The notes under the pieces are model-generated. The model searched no databases. It was not told the DNA's origin and worked only from the letters and a program-made list of their open reading frames with translations. Both the position numbers and the translations under genes were made by a program. A stretch of 32,774 bases of DNA from Pelagibacteraceae bacterium AG-430-E20 (GTDB taxonomy: Bacteria > Pseudomonadota > Alphaproteobacteria > Pelagibacterales > Pelagibacteraceae), in contig QCOF01000007.1 in NCBI GenBank assembly GCA_003209915.1, positions 1-32,774 of the forward strand, read 5' to 3'. Numbering within the stretch: position 1 is the first letter of the stretch; each line of letters opens with the position of its first letter. Below are positions 31,292 to 32,774 of this stretch, one piece after another.

Positions 31292-32770
31292 TTAGGATAA
31301 AGTTTTTTTAATTGCTTTGCTCCAACCATCAACAAGAATTTTTCTTTCTGAATTTTTAATTCTTGGTTTAAAACTTTTGTCTGCTTGCCAATTTTTTGCA
31401 ATATCTTTTAAAGATTTATAAACCCCTATCTGAAGACCTGCCATAAAGGCCGCACCAAGTGCTGTAGTTTCATTTACTTTAGGTCTTAATACTTTTGTAT
31501 TAATCGTATCAGACAAAAACTGTGAGAACCAATTATTTAAAACCATGCCACCATCAACTTTAATTAATTTTGGTTTTAAACCGTCATTCTTCATAGCCTC
31601 AAATAAATCATAAGTTTGATAAGCAACCGACTCAACCGTAGCTCTTGTGATTTCCTTTGGACCCGTATCTCTTGTTAATCCTGTTAAAATACCTCTAGCG
31701 TTTACATTCCAATAAGGCGCACCTAGGCCCGTAAAAGCTGGCACTAAATATATTCCTTGATTTGAACTAAGAGATTTTGCAATTTTTTCAGTGTCTGATG
31801 CTTTTTTAATAAATTTTATTTTATCTCTTAGCCATTGAACACCAGCACCTGCTATAAATATTGTTCCTTCCAATGCATATGTTGTTTTGCCATTTATTCT
31901 GTAACATATTGTGGTCAACAACCTATTTTTTGAATAAACTTTTTTACTTCCTGTATTTAAAAGTAGAAAGGCACCTGTCCCATAAGTACTTTTTACAGAA
32001 CCTGGTTCAAAACAACATTGACCTATAGTGGCCGATTGTTGATCACCTACCATTCCTGTTATTGGATAAGAAGTTCCAGTAATTGAAGGGTCAGTATAAC
32101 CAAAATCAGCTGCACAATCTTTAACTACTGGTAATATTTCTTTAGGAATTTTTAATATTTTTAATATTTGATCATCCCACTTATTTGTCGAGATATTAAA
32201 CAACATTGTTCTACTTGCGTTAGTTGCATCTGTTGCATGATCAACTCCTTTTGTTAATTTCCATAATAAAAAACTATCGACTGTACCAAATAATAATCTT
32301 TTCTTTTTAATTAAGTCTCTTGCTTTAGGAACGTTATCTATAATCCATTTAATTTTTGTTGCTGAGAAATAAGCATCAATTAGTAAACCTGTCTTATTAT
32401 AGATAATAGTTTCTTTTTTTTGTTTAATTAATTTTTTACAATATTCTGAGGACCTCCTATCCTGCCATACGATTGCATTATAAACTGGTTTACCAGTTTT
32501 TTTATCCCATAAAATAGTTGTTTCTCTTTGATTTGTAATTCCTATAGTTAAAACTTTTCCTTTTAGCTTTTTACTTTTTTTAATAACTTCTTTAAGAACT
32601 TTTAAAGTAGTTTTCCATATCTCCTCTGGATCATGTTCAACCCAACCATCCTTCGGAAAATATTGCGTAAATTCTGTTTGAGAAGTAAAAATAGGTTTGC
32701 CTTTTAAATCAAACAATATCGTTCTACTTGAAGTAGTACCTTGATCAATGGAAATTATAAATTTTTTCAT
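31292..32770 (-). CDS. glpK: Glycerol kinase GlpK
   Basis: A 492-residue FGGY-family sugar kinase that makes sn-glycerol 3-phosphate from glycerol and ATP. The N-terminus IISIDQGTTSSRTILFD, the WVEHDPEEIW motif, TNQRETTILWDKKTGKPVYNAIVWQDRRS, ATDATNASRTMLFNI, and DGGMVLNNWFSQFLSD are all diagnostic of GlpK. Length is normal and both ends are inside the window (ATG four bases from the window edge). As the first gene of the locus it supplies the substrate for GlpD; its own promoter lies outside the window. No GlpF channel or GlpR repressor gene is present here, consistent with uptake by the ABC transporter. Confidence 0.96.
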   Translation of the reverse strand: MKKFIISIDQGTTSSRTILFDLKGKPIFTSQTEFTQYFPKDGWVEHDPEEIWKTTLKVLKEVIKKSKKLKGKVLTIGITNQRETTILWDKKTGKPVYNAIVWQDRRSSEYCKKLIKQKKETIIYNKTGLLIDAYFSATKIKWIIDNVPKARDLIKKKRLLFGTVDSFLLWKLTKGVDHATDATNASRTMLFNISTNKWDDQILKILKIPKEILPVVKDCAADFGYTDPSITGTSYPITGMVGDQQSATIGQCCFEPGSVKSTYGTGAFLLLNTGSKKVYSKNRLLTTICYRINGKTTYALEGTIFIAGAGVQWLRDKIKFIKKASDTEKIAKSLSSNQGIYLVPAFTGLGAPYWNVNARGILTGLTRDTGPKEITRATVESVAYQTYDLFEAMKNDGLKPKLIKVDGGMVLNNWFSQFLSDTINTKVLRPKVNETTALGAAFMAGLQIGVYKSLKDIAKNWQADKSFKPRIKNSERKILVDGWSKAIKKTLS

Positions 32771-32774
32771 TTAA

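Noticed and set aside
1..32774. CRISPR arrays, IS elements, prophage or toxin-antitoxin genes
   Set aside because: No regularly spaced repeats, transposase, integrase or terminal inverted repeats were seen on reading both strands.

Overview
The window is a gene-dense, very AT-rich, lysine- and isoleucine-rich piece of a streamlined bacterial chromosome. Gene order and families point to a marine alphaproteobacterium of the SAR11 (Pelagibacterales) type: 1-14 nt gene overlaps, several binding-protein-dependent transporters, an alphaproteobacterial-type glycerol ABC operon, short intergenic gaps, and no recognisable transcription-factor gene in 32.8 kb. The assignment is inference from content, not from a marker gene. 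I see no rRNA, tRNA, CRISPR, IS element or phage gene.

Layout. 1-786: 3' part of rodA. 853-5213 (+): compact run of a DadA-like amino-acid dehydrogenase, an EamA exporter, a D-2-hydroxyacid dehydrogenase, a class IV-like deacetylase and msrB. 5236-5790 (-): grxC and a TIGR03643-type small protein. 5907-6521 (+): LysE-family exporter whose ribosome-binding site lies inside a perfect 10-bp hairpin. 6611-12399 (+): a complete branched-chain-type ABC importer (binding protein, terminator hairpin, LivH, LivM, LivG, LivF) running directly into the exporter pair azlCD. 12596-18264 (+): glutarate hydroxylase glaH, a divergent P5C-reductase-like gene, a second Liv-type importer (LivG, LivF, LivH, LivM) and a 22-residue membrane microprotein. 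A bidirectional terminator separates this from the convergent minus-strand operon 23632-18313: flavin-dependent (LLM) oxidoreductase, DUF1185 protein, alpha/beta hydrolase, aldehyde dehydrogenase and a Liv-type binding protein. 32770-23760 (-): a glycerol locus, glpK, glpV, glpS, glpT, glpP, glpQ, glpU and glpD, interrupted between glpU and glpD by the decayed 3' end of a 2-oxoglutarate/Fe(II) oxygenase gene.

How it works together. The window is mostly about uptake and oxidation of small organic compounds. Glycerol is imported by GlpVSTPQU, phosphorylated by GlpK and oxidised by GlpD. The second Liv transporter lacks a binding-protein gene on its own strand; the missing one is probably the last gene of the facing catabolic operon, so transporter and enzymes probably form one unit for an unidentified substrate. 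Regulation appears to rest on RNA and DNA structure (terminator hairpins after or between genes, a sequestered RBS, a structured leader upstream of the LLM operon, palindromes at starts) rather than on local regulators.

Most notable: the unassigned LLM/DUF1185/hydrolase/ALDH/transporter system, the reciprocal degeneration of the two glycerol ABC ATPases, the oxygenase relic inside the glycerol locus, and the RBS-occluding hairpin before the LysE exporter.
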